Positions 7,988 to 14,819 of a stretch of DNA of 33,112 nucleotides are shown one piece after another. The stretch covers positions 1-33,112 of the forward strand of contig CAYHOI010000011.1 in assembly GCA_964358175.1 (NCBI GenBank). Direction: 5' to 3'. The position numbers were made by a program, and so were the translations under genes. The DNA is from CAYHOI01 sp964358175. Lineage in GTDB: Bacteria; Margulisbacteria; Riflemargulisbacteria; GWF2-35-9. Positions within the stretch are counted from its first letter, which is position 1. The number at the start of each line of letters is the position of its first letter. The notes beneath the pieces were generated by a model. The model searched no databases and had not been told where the DNA came from. It worked only from the letters and a program-made list of their open reading frames with translations.

Positions 7988-9713
7988 AATCATTAAAGTT
8001 GGCCTAGGTACCTGTGGAATTTCGGCAGGTGCAAAAGGCGTGTATGAGGCCTTCGCGGAAGCGATAGAGAGATATCCTGGAATAGAACTCGACTACACGT
8101 CCTGTAACGGTTCATGTTATCTGGAACCCATTGTGGAGGTTTGGGCACAAGGTGAGCATGTAGCCTCTTATCATCGCGTAAAGTCAGCTGATGTCGTATC
8201 GATCCTGGAATCTTCTCTTTCTGGAGAGTCGTCGATAGAGTTGATTCATGAGCGTCGACTGGTCTTGGAGAATTGTGGTCAGATTAATCCCGATCGCATT
8301 GAGGATTATAAAGGGAAAAAAGGTTATCAGGCGTTAAGAACGGTTCTTACCTCGATGACGCCAAAACAGGTTGTCACCCTTATCCTCTCAAGTGGATTGC
8401 GAGGCAGGGGAGGGGCAGGATTTTCTACAGGAACCAAATGGGAGCTTGCGCGTCGATCTGTTTCCGAGAAAAAGTTTGTGATTTGTAATGCAGATGAGGG
8501 CGATCCAGGTGCTTTTATGGATCGTTCCGTTCTCGAAGGCGATCCCCACAGGGTGTTAGAGGGACTTGCTATTTGTGCCTATGCGATAGGTGCTCATGAA
8601 GGATATATCTATGTCAGGGCAGAATACCCTCTCGCAGTTCAGCGTATACGCAAGGCGATTGAGGATGCAAAGCAGCAAGGTATTCTAGGGGATCGATGTC
8701 TGGGCTTGGATTGGCGTTTTTCAGTTCAGGTGAAGGAGGGCGCAGGTGCCTTTGTTTGCGGGGAAGAAACTGCCTTGATGGCCTCTATTGAGGGCAAACG
8801 TGGCATGCCCACGCTGAGGCCTCCATACCCAGCCGTTAAAGGGCTTTGGGGACATCCGACAAATATCAATAATGTGGAAACCCTTGCAAACATCCCTTGG
8901 ATTATCCGACATGGGGCAGAAGCCTATGCAGCGATGGGGACGACCAAAAGCAAAGGGACAAAGGTGTTCTCTTTGGCTGGAAAAGTCGCAAAGGGAGGAC
9001 TTGTTGAGGTGGAGATGGGATTGCCACTCCGAACGCTTATTGAGACTCTGGGTGGGGGAACCTCGTCGGGAAAACCCCTGAAAGCTGTGCAACTGGGGGG
9101 GCCCTCAGGAGGGTGTGTGCCAGCATCGCTGTTGGACACGCGAGTGGATTATGAAGAGCTCGTTGCAACGGGTGCAATTATGGGATCAGGAGGAGTCATC
9201 ATCATGGATGAAGAAACCTGTATGGTCGAAATTGCCCGTTTTTTCCTAGCGTTTACCCAGAAGGAGTCTTGCGGAAAATGTACCTTTTGCCGTATTGGCA
9301 CCAAGAGAATGCTGGAGGTGCTTGAGCGGATCACTGCTGGGAAAGGAGTTCTCGAAGATCTCGTGACCCTAAGAACTCTTGCTCAAGGGATAGGATCCGC
9401 GTCACTGTGCCAGCTAGGCAGAACTGCGCCTAATCCCGTGCTCACTACCCTTAAGTATTTCGAAGAAGAGTATCGTGAACATATCGAGGATCGCCGATGT
9501 CGTGCGGGATTCTGTAAAGCGATGATCCAGTATACAATTGATGAGAAGGTCTGCACAGGCTGTACCGTATGTGCACGGAACTGTCCGGTGCATGCGATCA
9601 CCGGTGAGCGTAAACTACCCCATGTCATCGACCTGACATTATGCACGAAATGTGGAACGTGTCAGGAAGTGTGTCCTTTTGGCGCGGTATCGGTAGGGGC
9701 TAAAAGAGGTTAG
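7974..9713 (+). CDS. NuoF/HydB-like FMN, Fe-S, NAD(H)-binding subunit (StnB-like)
   Basis: This is a 579-residue NAD(H)-oxidising flavoprotein. I choose the ATG at 7974 (AAGG six bases before it) over 7935 because the protein then begins directly with its first domain. Order: thioredoxin-like domain (1-100) with GTCGISAGA and CNGSCYLEP; NAD/FMN core with GRGGAGFSTGTKWE, NADEGDPGAFMDR and GAGAFVCGEETALM; SLBB-like region; [4Fe-4S] motif ESCGKCTFCRIGTKRM with a later ASLCQLG; and a C-terminal 2x[4Fe-4S] ferredoxin (CTGCTVCARNCP, CTKCGTCQEVCP). The N-terminal domain shows only three cysteines (C14, C44, C48), so its cluster may be missing or unusual. This layout is that of bifurcating hydrogenases, formate dehydrogenases and Stn transhydrogenases. 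Confidence 0.93.
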   Translation: MATNRIIKVGLGTCGISAGAKGVYEAFAEAIERYPGIELDYTSCNGSCYLEPIVEVWAQGEHVASYHRVKSADVVSILESSLSGESSIELIHERRLVLENCGQINPDRIEDYKGKKGYQALRTVLTSMTPKQVVTLILSSGLRGRGGAGFSTGTKWELARRSVSEKKFVICNADEGDPGAFMDRSVLEGDPHRVLEGLAICAYAIGAHEGYIYVRAEYPLAVQRIRKAIEDAKQQGILGDRCLGLDWRFSVQVKEGAGAFVCGEETALMASIEGKRGMPTLRPPYPAVKGLWGHPTNINNVETLANIPWIIRHGAEAYAAMGTTKSKGTKVFSLAGKVAKGGLVEVEMGLPLRTLIETLGGGTSSGKPLKAVQLGGPSGGCVPASLLDTRVDYEELVATGAIMGSGGVIIMDEETCMVEIARFFLAFTQKESCGKCTFCRIGTKRMLEVLERITAGKGVLEDLVTLRTLAQGIGSASLCQLGRTAPNPVLTTLKYFEEEYREHIEDRRCRAGFCKAMIQYTIDEKVCTGCTVCARNCPVHAITGERKLPHVIDLTLCTKCGTCQEVCPFGAVSVGAKRG

Positions 9714-9714
9714 G

Positions 9715-11712
9715 GTGACAGTTACAACAACAATAAATCATAGTATGCATCATTTAAACGAGGGACTCACTATCCTTGAAGTGGCGCGTCAGTTGGGTAT
9801 TTTTATCCCTACACTTTGCCATGTGAAGGGGTTGGAACCCTATGGGAGCTGTTGGGTCTGTGTGGTGGAGCAGATTGCTCCAGTCAGACGCATCGTCCCA
9901 GCTTGTGCGACAAAGATCACTGACGGGATGGTCATTGAAACGGATAATGAGACCGTCAAGCACACTCGAAAAATGGCCCTTGAACTTCTTCTCTCCGACC
10001 ATTTTGGAGATTGCATCGCTCCTTGCACTTTGAGAGGGTGTCCTGCCCAGATTGATATTGAGGGGTTTCTGGCATTTGAGGCGAAGGGGCAATACCGAGA
10101 AGCAGCAGACCTGATTCGAAAACAAGCCCCATTGCCAGAGATTTTAGGCTGGGTTTGTCCACGACCGTGTGAAAAAGTTTGTCGTCGTAATCGGGTGGAT
10201 GAGTCCGTTCGTATCGGGATCCAGAAACGTTTTATTGCTGAACAAGAATCTTTGTTGGGTGGCCCCTTTTTGCCGACTCCCAGGCCAGCCACCGGCAAAC
10301 GAGTAGCCATCGTTGGTGCAGGACCTGCTGGAATTACCTGCGCCTATTATTTGGCACTTGAAGGGCATGAGATTACGATTTATGAAGAGAAGAGTCGTCA
10401 TGGGGGGATGTTGCGTTATGGAATTCCTGACTACCGCTTGCCTCAATCGGTTCTCGACAGAGAGTTTTCGTGCATTCTGTCTCACTTTGGAATCCAAGTA
10501 AATTACAATTCCCGTGTAGGACGTGATCAATTGACTGAGATGCGATCCCGTTTCGATGCCATTGTTCTGACAATCGGAGCTCAGAATTCATCTGAAATGG
10601 GCATCGAGGGAGAGATGCTTCCAGGCGTTTACTCAGCTTTGACAGTTTTGGAACATCTGGCAGATCATCATCCAATCTCTCTCGGACAGGAAACCCTTGT
10701 TATTGGAGGAGGTTTTACGGCAATGGATGTTGCCCGATCTTCTGTCCGACAGGGAGTATCAACAACCGTTCTCTACAGACGAAATGCTGAGGAAATGCCA
10801 GCCAAACATGAAATTGATGATGCAACACAGGAAGGAGTCTTGTGGGCGTTTCAGGTTGCACCTGTTCGAATTGAGCTTGCAGAAGGGCGTCTTCGTGTCG
10901 GTTGCGTGCGAATGTCGATGTCAGCATCTGACGAAAAAGGACGCAAAAGACCTATCCCCATTGAGGGAAGTGAGTTTGACCTTGTGGTTGACTCGGTGGT
11001 GACAGCTATTGGTCAAAAAGTGGATCCTTTACTTTTTAACGATCAGCCAGATCCCCATGTGTTTTCGGCTGGAGACTGTGTGACGGGACCCGATTTGGTT
11101 GTGACCGCGGTGGCTTCCGCTCGAAGAGTATCCCGCTCAGTTCATCAATTTCTTAGCGGCATTCCTGTAGAAGGTGAACCTACACTCTTTAGCTCTGAGT
11201 GCGGGGATCTTTCTTCATTACCGGATGAGATGTTTGAGCGTTTTCAAAAGTTGCCAAGTCAACCGGTTCCCTGTGCTGATTTGGTGTTGCGACAAACAAC
11301 CTTTGATCCCATTGAACAATCGATGTCTGAAACCGACATCAGACTTGAAGCTTCGCGATGTCTGTGTTGCGGATGTGTCAAAGTTCATGATTGTCGACTC
11401 AAAGACTACTCCGAGATGTATAAAGCCGAGCCCACAAGGTACGCAGGCGAGCGACGAACGTATGATAAAGATTTTTCTCATCCCATGATCACTCTTGAAA
11501 ATGACAAATGTATCACCTGTGGAGCTTGTGTTCGTGTCTGTGAAGAACGAAAACAGTTCTATATCTTTGGATACACCAACCGTGGATTCAACTCGCGCAT
11601 CAAGCCGGAATTCGTTCATCCACTCGGCGAAACCGCATGTGATGGCTGCGGTCAGTGTGTCGAGGTGTGCCCCACGGCTTCGATCATGTTCTCTACTACT
11701 TCAAAGCCTTAA
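9715..11712 (+). CDS. NuoG-N / GltD-type flavoprotein fusion with ferredoxin tail (StnC-like NADPH subunit)
   Basis: A 665-residue fusion starting at GTG 9715 with AGAGG just upstream, one base after the previous stop. Residues 1-80 are a NuoG-type [2Fe-2S] domain (C35, C46, C49, C64). Residues 95-160 hold an Fe-S region (HFGDCIAPCTLRGCP, CPRPCEKVC) as in GltD/NfnB. Residues 196-480 are the two-dinucleotide flavoprotein, with FAD site VAIVGAGPAGITCAYYLA and NAD(P) site IGGGFTAMDVARS. The C-terminus has CLCCGC plus two [4Fe-4S] motifs (CITCGACVRVC, CDGCGQCVEVCP). In Stn complexes this subunit handles NADP(H), so NADH and reduced ferredoxin together reduce NADP+, or the reverse. No hydrogenase or formate dehydrogenase catalytic gene is adjacent. 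The last 17 bp overlap the 3' end of htpG on the opposite strand. Confidence 0.88.
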   Translation: MTVTTTINHSMHHLNEGLTILEVARQLGIFIPTLCHVKGLEPYGSCWVCVVEQIAPVRRIVPACATKITDGMVIETDNETVKHTRKMALELLLSDHFGDCIAPCTLRGCPAQIDIEGFLAFEAKGQYREAADLIRKQAPLPEILGWVCPRPCEKVCRRNRVDESVRIGIQKRFIAEQESLLGGPFLPTPRPATGKRVAIVGAGPAGITCAYYLALEGHEITIYEEKSRHGGMLRYGIPDYRLPQSVLDREFSCILSHFGIQVNYNSRVGRDQLTEMRSRFDAIVLTIGAQNSSEMGIEGEMLPGVYSALTVLEHLADHHPISLGQETLVIGGGFTAMDVARSSVRQGVSTTVLYRRNAEEMPAKHEIDDATQEGVLWAFQVAPVRIELAEGRLRVGCVRMSMSASDEKGRKRPIPIEGSEFDLVVDSVVTAIGQKVDPLLFNDQPDPHVFSAGDCVTGPDLVVTAVASARRVSRSVHQFLSGIPVEGEPTLFSSECGDLSSLPDEMFERFQKLPSQPVPCADLVLRQTTFDPIEQSMSETDIRLEASRCLCCGCVKVHDCRLKDYSEMYKAEPTRYAGERRTYDKDFSHPMITLENDKCITCGACVRVCEERKQFYIFGYTNRGFNSRIKPEFVHPLGETACDGCGQCVEVCPTASIMFSTTSKP

Positions 11713-13624
11713 TCATCAAGTCGCTGACTTTTTTTGCGAATGCAACGGGATCTTTTGGCTTGCTGCCTTCGGTAATCAAGGCCTGGTTATAGAGCAACTG
11801 AGTGTAGTCCTTGATTTCTGGAGCCGCAGGATCTGTCTCGAACAAAGTTTTCAAGCGAAATACGACCGTATGATCAGGATTGATCTCCAGGATCTTCTTT
11901 TGAGCAGGAGCCTCTTGTCCCATAGACTTAAACATTTGTTCCATCTGCTTACTCAAGCCAAATTCATCCGCGACCAGACAGCTTGCGCTATCGGTAAGGC
12001 GAGTCGAAAAACGAATTTCCTTTACATCATCGCTGACGGCGGTGAGCATTATGCCTAAAAGTCCCTTGTATTCTTTTTGTTTTTCGGCAATATCTTCTTT
12101 TTTCTTCTCGTCACCCAGCTCAATATCCCCCTTGTCGATGGCTTTAAGCTTTTTGCCTTTGTACTCCGAAACAGAATTCAGAAACCATTCATCGATGGGG
12201 TCACACATGAAAAGCACCTCGATGCCTTTTTGGCGAAACATTTCGAGATGGGGAGACGAGAGCGCAACTGCATAACTCTCGGCACTTAGATAGTAAATAT
12301 CTTTCTGGTCGTCACTCATCCGATCAACGTATTGCTTGAACGAGCTCAATTCCCCCTGAGTGGTGGTCGAGGTCTCATACAGACATAGATCAACCAGCTT
12401 CTCTTTGTTCTCGTAGTCATAGTGAACACCTTCTTTGAGAACTTTCCCAAACTCTTTATAGAATTTCAAGTATTCAGGATAGTCCTTCTCCATCATCTTG
12501 GATAATTCAGAAAGCACCTTCCCCACGACATTCTTCTTGATTTTGTCTAGCTGGGTGTCCTGTTGGAGGAGTTCGCGTGAGACATTTAGCGGTAAGTCAT
12601 TAGAATCCACAACTCCTTTGACAAACCGTAAGTACTCCGGAATAATCTTCTTGCAATCATCCATAATGAAAATACGTTTCACATAAAGGTGGATCCCCTT
12701 AACGGCATCTGGGTAAAACAGATCAAAGGGAGCTTTTTCTGGGATAAACAGCAAGGCTTTGAATTCAATGTTTCCTTCAGCAGAGTAATGGATGACCCTT
12801 AGCGGCTTTTGGAAGTCATTTGAGATGTGCTTGTAGAATGCTGCATATTCATCTTCTTTGATTTCGCTCTTGGCCTTCGTCCACAAGGCTTTCTGAGAAT
12901 TGAGGGTTTCCTGTTTAATGGTCTTGAGAGGTTTGGCATCTTTGATATCCTTGCCCTCAGAATCTTTGGGGGTTTCTTCTCGTTCAATATCCATGACAAT
13001 GGCATGCTCGACGAAATCTGAATATTTTTTGATAATCTGCCGAAGGGTGTACTCGTTTAAGTAGTTTTGTTCTTCATCCTTGAGGTGCAAAACGATATCG
13101 GTTCCACGAGATTCTTTTTTATCGGGCATGATTTCAAATGATCCCTCTCCGGTAGACGTCCAGCGATGGCTCAGAGGTTCACCGGCTTTTCGAGAAATAA
13201 CCGACACCGTGTCTGCGACCATAAAGGCTGAGTAAAACCCGACACCAAACTGACCGATGAGGTTTACATTATCTCCAGATTTTTTTATTTGTTCCATAAA
13301 TGCCTTCGTGCCAGACTTGGCAATGGTTCCCAAATGATCGACAAGCTCGTCATGGTTCATTCCGATACCATTGTCTGAAATTGTCAGGGTTTTTGCTTCC
13401 TTGTCTGCTATAAGTTTGATTTGCCAGGGATCTTTATTATCTAGAAGATTGGGTTGGGTGAGAGCTTCAAAACGAAGCCGGTCAATCGCATCCGCAGCAT
13501 TGGAAATGAGTTCTCGCATAAAAATATCCTTATGAGAATATAATGAATGGATGACCAGATCTAAGAGTTGTTTTACCTCGGTTTTGAATTCGAAATGTTC
13601 TGTAGCTGTTTTTTCTTTTGCCAT
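11696..13624 (-). CDS. htpG: Heat-shock chaperone HtpG (bacterial Hsp90)
   Basis: ATP-dependent homodimeric chaperone that remodels late folding intermediates. The N-terminal GHKL ATPase is complete: RELISNAADAIDRLRFE (Mg/ATP Asn), DNGIGM and GQFGVGFYSAFMVAD lid motifs, and GTDIVLHLK. Middle and C-terminal dimerisation domains follow, with total length 642 residues, usual for HtpG. I start at the ATG at 13624 (MAKEK) because AGGGG lies 8 bases upstream; the longer frame to 13663 would add 13 unusual residues. It is transcribed from a promoter overlapped by a CIRCE operator, so HrcA repression and heat induction are expected. It converges on the StnC-like gene with a 17-bp overlap. Confidence 0.96.
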   Translation of the reverse strand: MAKEKTATEHFEFKTEVKQLLDLVIHSLYSHKDIFMRELISNAADAIDRLRFEALTQPNLLDNKDPWQIKLIADKEAKTLTISDNGIGMNHDELVDHLGTIAKSGTKAFMEQIKKSGDNVNLIGQFGVGFYSAFMVADTVSVISRKAGEPLSHRWTSTGEGSFEIMPDKKESRGTDIVLHLKDEEQNYLNEYTLRQIIKKYSDFVEHAIVMDIEREETPKDSEGKDIKDAKPLKTIKQETLNSQKALWTKAKSEIKEDEYAAFYKHISNDFQKPLRVIHYSAEGNIEFKALLFIPEKAPFDLFYPDAVKGIHLYVKRIFIMDDCKKIIPEYLRFVKGVVDSNDLPLNVSRELLQQDTQLDKIKKNVVGKVLSELSKMMEKDYPEYLKFYKEFGKVLKEGVHYDYENKEKLVDLCLYETSTTTQGELSSFKQYVDRMSDDQKDIYYLSAESYAVALSSPHLEMFRQKGIEVLFMCDPIDEWFLNSVSEYKGKKLKAIDKGDIELGDEKKKEDIAEKQKEYKGLLGIMLTAVSDDVKEIRFSTRLTDSASCLVADEFGLSKQMEQMFKSMGQEAPAQKKILEINPDHTVVFRLKTLFETDPAAPEIKDYTQLLYNQALITEGSKPKDPVAFAKKVSDLMIKALK

Positions 13625-13684
13625 GAAATAGCCCCTTTTCTTAAATAATTTGTCCCAGTTCACACCGGAATCAAAAGTCTGTGT

Positions 13685-13711
13685 TTAGCACTCTCGATAT
13701 TATAGTGCTAG
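13685..13711 (-). promoter_or_regulatory. CIRCE operator (HrcA binding site) of htpG
   Basis: The inverted repeat TTAGCACTC-N9-TAGTGCTAG matches the CIRCE consensus TTAGCACTC-N9-GAGTGCTAA at all nine positions of the first arm and seven of nine in the second, with the exact 9-base spacer. It lies about 60 bases upstream of the htpG start and overlaps the -10 element. HrcA would therefore repress htpG; hrcA itself is not in the window. Confidence 0.85.
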
Positions 13712-13726
13712 TTTACAAAAAATCAA
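13699..13726 (-). promoter_or_regulatory. Sigma70-type promoter of htpG
   Basis: On the minus strand TTGATT (-35, 13721-13726) and a perfect TATAAT (-10, 13699-13704) are 16 bp apart, giving a start of transcription inside the CIRCE repeat. Confidence 0.7.
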
Positions 13727-13755
13727 ATGGGAATTTGGGGAAATGATAGGGCAAC

Positions 13756-13837
13756 GAAGGCCATTAGATTTAAAATATAGGAAACGCTACATCTTCTCCC
13801 CGCGGCGAATTACCCAAATATCATCCGATAAATTGCG
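13756..13837. repeat. Diverged repeat, copy A (modules M1 13756-13778 and M2 13787-13837)
   Basis: M1 (about 23 bp, containing CATTAGATTTAAAATAT) is 22/23 identical to 14713-14735. M2 (51 bp, containing CTCCCCGCG and ATCATCCGATAAAT) is about 75 percent identical to 14620-14670. Both are in the same orientation as the other copy but in the opposite order. On the minus strand M2 can be read as a short peptide tail LSDDIWVIRRGEKM followed by a stop, in frame just after the HEPN stop codon. Confidence 0.75.
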
Positions 13838-13849
13838 GTTTTCTGGTGG

Positions 13850-14218
13850 TTATTTTAGTAAAGTGAAATATTTTTTTGCTATCGTCAGAGCCTTTTCTGC
13901 CTCCATTTTATTTAGAGTATCACCCTTAGGATAACGCGTTCGTGAATATAAATTCATCACATAGCTTAGTTCTTTTAAAGTGTCATCTTCAAGTTTGGCA
14001 TCTTTCTTCATATTGAGGTATAGCTTCACCAAGTCATGAATAAATGGGAATTCCGTATCGGCAAGAATAGAATATCGTTTTATCATTTTTTCGATCGCTT
14101 GGTGCGCATGATAAATTGAAATATGATAGTTCTCAGTACTATTTAGTAGAACCTCTGCGGATTCTAAATCAGCCTCAGCATAAAAAAGCCAATATTCAGA
14201 CTCGAGTTGGTCAGACAC
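13850..14218 (-). CDS. HEPN-domain protein, partner of the MNT nucleotidyltransferase
   Basis: A 122-residue helical HEPN protein. The family pattern is visible: YWLFYAEADLESAEVLL at the start, HAHQAIEKMIKRY around 37-49, FPFIHDLVKLY around 57-67, and YSRTRYPKGD near 91-100. HEPN proteins paired with MNT proteins are usually the toxin (often an RNase) of a type VII toxin-antitoxin system, neutralised by AMPylation or binding. The canonical R-x4-H RNase motif is not obvious here, so activity is uncertain. It starts at GTG 14218, overlapping the MNT gene by 8 bp (GTGTCTGA), so the two are coupled. Confidence 0.85.
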   Translation of the reverse strand: MSDQLESEYWLFYAEADLESAEVLLNSTENYHISIYHAHQAIEKMIKRYSILADTEFPFIHDLVKLYLNMKKDAKLEDDTLKELSYVMNLYSRTRYPKGDTLNKMEAEKALTIAKKYFTLLK

Positions 14219-14525
14219 TTAATTTTTTTCCATTTTTTTCGATTTCATAGTAAAGGCTACCAATATTTTTTTTTCTTTTCTGAAACTGTTTCCGATCAAG
14301 AAAAACAAGGTCTAATGGCACATATCCTGTTTCCAGCATCTTTTTTCTGATTTCAAAAGACTCTTCTTCTTCATTCGATGTATCATCCTTTATTACGGCA
14401 ATATCCAGGTCACTATTTTCATTAGGTCTGCCATTTGCATAGCTACCGAACAAATAAACATCTTCTGTCTTTGTGATTTTTCTTATTAACGCGAGGATCG
14501 ACAATATCTTGCTTTGATTTATCAT
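14211..14525 (-). CDS. MNT-family minimal nucleotidyltransferase (antitoxin of HEPN/MNT pair)
   Basis: A 104-residue minimal nucleotidyltransferase with the polymerase-beta motif GSYANG (27-32) followed by SDLDIAV (S38, D39, D41), the metal-binding Asp pair. A third conserved acidic segment, PLDLVFLD, lies near residue 70. Proteins of this family transfer AMP to their HEPN partner and so act as antitoxin. The gene is upstream of and overlapping the HEPN gene. Base composition is AT-rich compared with the neighbouring metabolic genes, fitting a mobile addiction module. Confidence 0.88.
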   Translation of the reverse strand: MINQSKILSILALIRKITKTEDVYLFGSYANGRPNENSDLDIAVIKDDTSNEEEESFEIRKKMLETGYVPLDLVFLDRKQFQKRKKNIGSLYYEIEKNGKKLSV

Positions 14526-14578
14526 GATGTTGTAATAATACCAAATACTTTAGTTTAAGGTCTATAGGGACTAGCTGG

Positions 14579-14599
14579 ATCACGGATCAAGTCCGGGAT
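14579..14599. repeat. Short palindromic (REP-like) sequence
   Basis: An 8-base arm at 14579-14586 and 14592-14599 pair at seven of eight positions around a TCAAG loop (ATCACGGA / TCCGGGAT). The surrounding TGGATC...GTCCGGGATGACA type of sequence is seen interspersed in many bacterial genomes. It lies between the MNT gene and repeat copy B. Confidence 0.5.
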
Positions 14600-14619
14600 G
14601 ACAGATAATGGGGAATAGC

Positions 14620-14735
14620 CTACATCCGCTCCCCGCGTCAAATCGTCCAGAAATCATCCGATAAATCACGAAACGACTCATACGGTATTGTGAAATCACA
14701 CTGAAGGACAAAGAAGGTCATTAGATTTAAAATAT
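14620..14735. repeat. Diverged repeat, copy B (modules M2' 14620-14670 and M1' 14713-14735)
   Basis: This is the second copy of the element bracketing the HEPN/MNT pair. On the minus strand M1' and M2' form one continuous small reading frame: ATG at 14721, then MTFFVLQ...YESFRDLSDDFWTI, then TGA at 14638-14640, with RGERM and TAG beyond it. Copy A has CGC (Arg) where this copy has TGA, so copy B looks like a decayed peptide or protein tail. No ribosome-binding site is evident. Confidence 0.65.
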
Positions 14736-14819
14736 TTGTTGCAATTTTTCAAAAACTCTGCCGATAACCTAAATAAGAGCAGTCGTAGAAGCAAAAAATA
14801 ATTAATAGGAGACAGGAAA

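Noticed and set aside
7538..11712. Part of respiratory complex I (nuoEFG)
   Set aside because: No nuoA-D or nuoH-N genes follow, and the third gene is a NuoG-N/GltD fusion, not a full NuoG.
13743..13934. Plus-strand ORF of 63 residues
   Set aside because: It is the complementary strand of repeat copy A and the end of the HEPN gene, without a ribosome-binding site.
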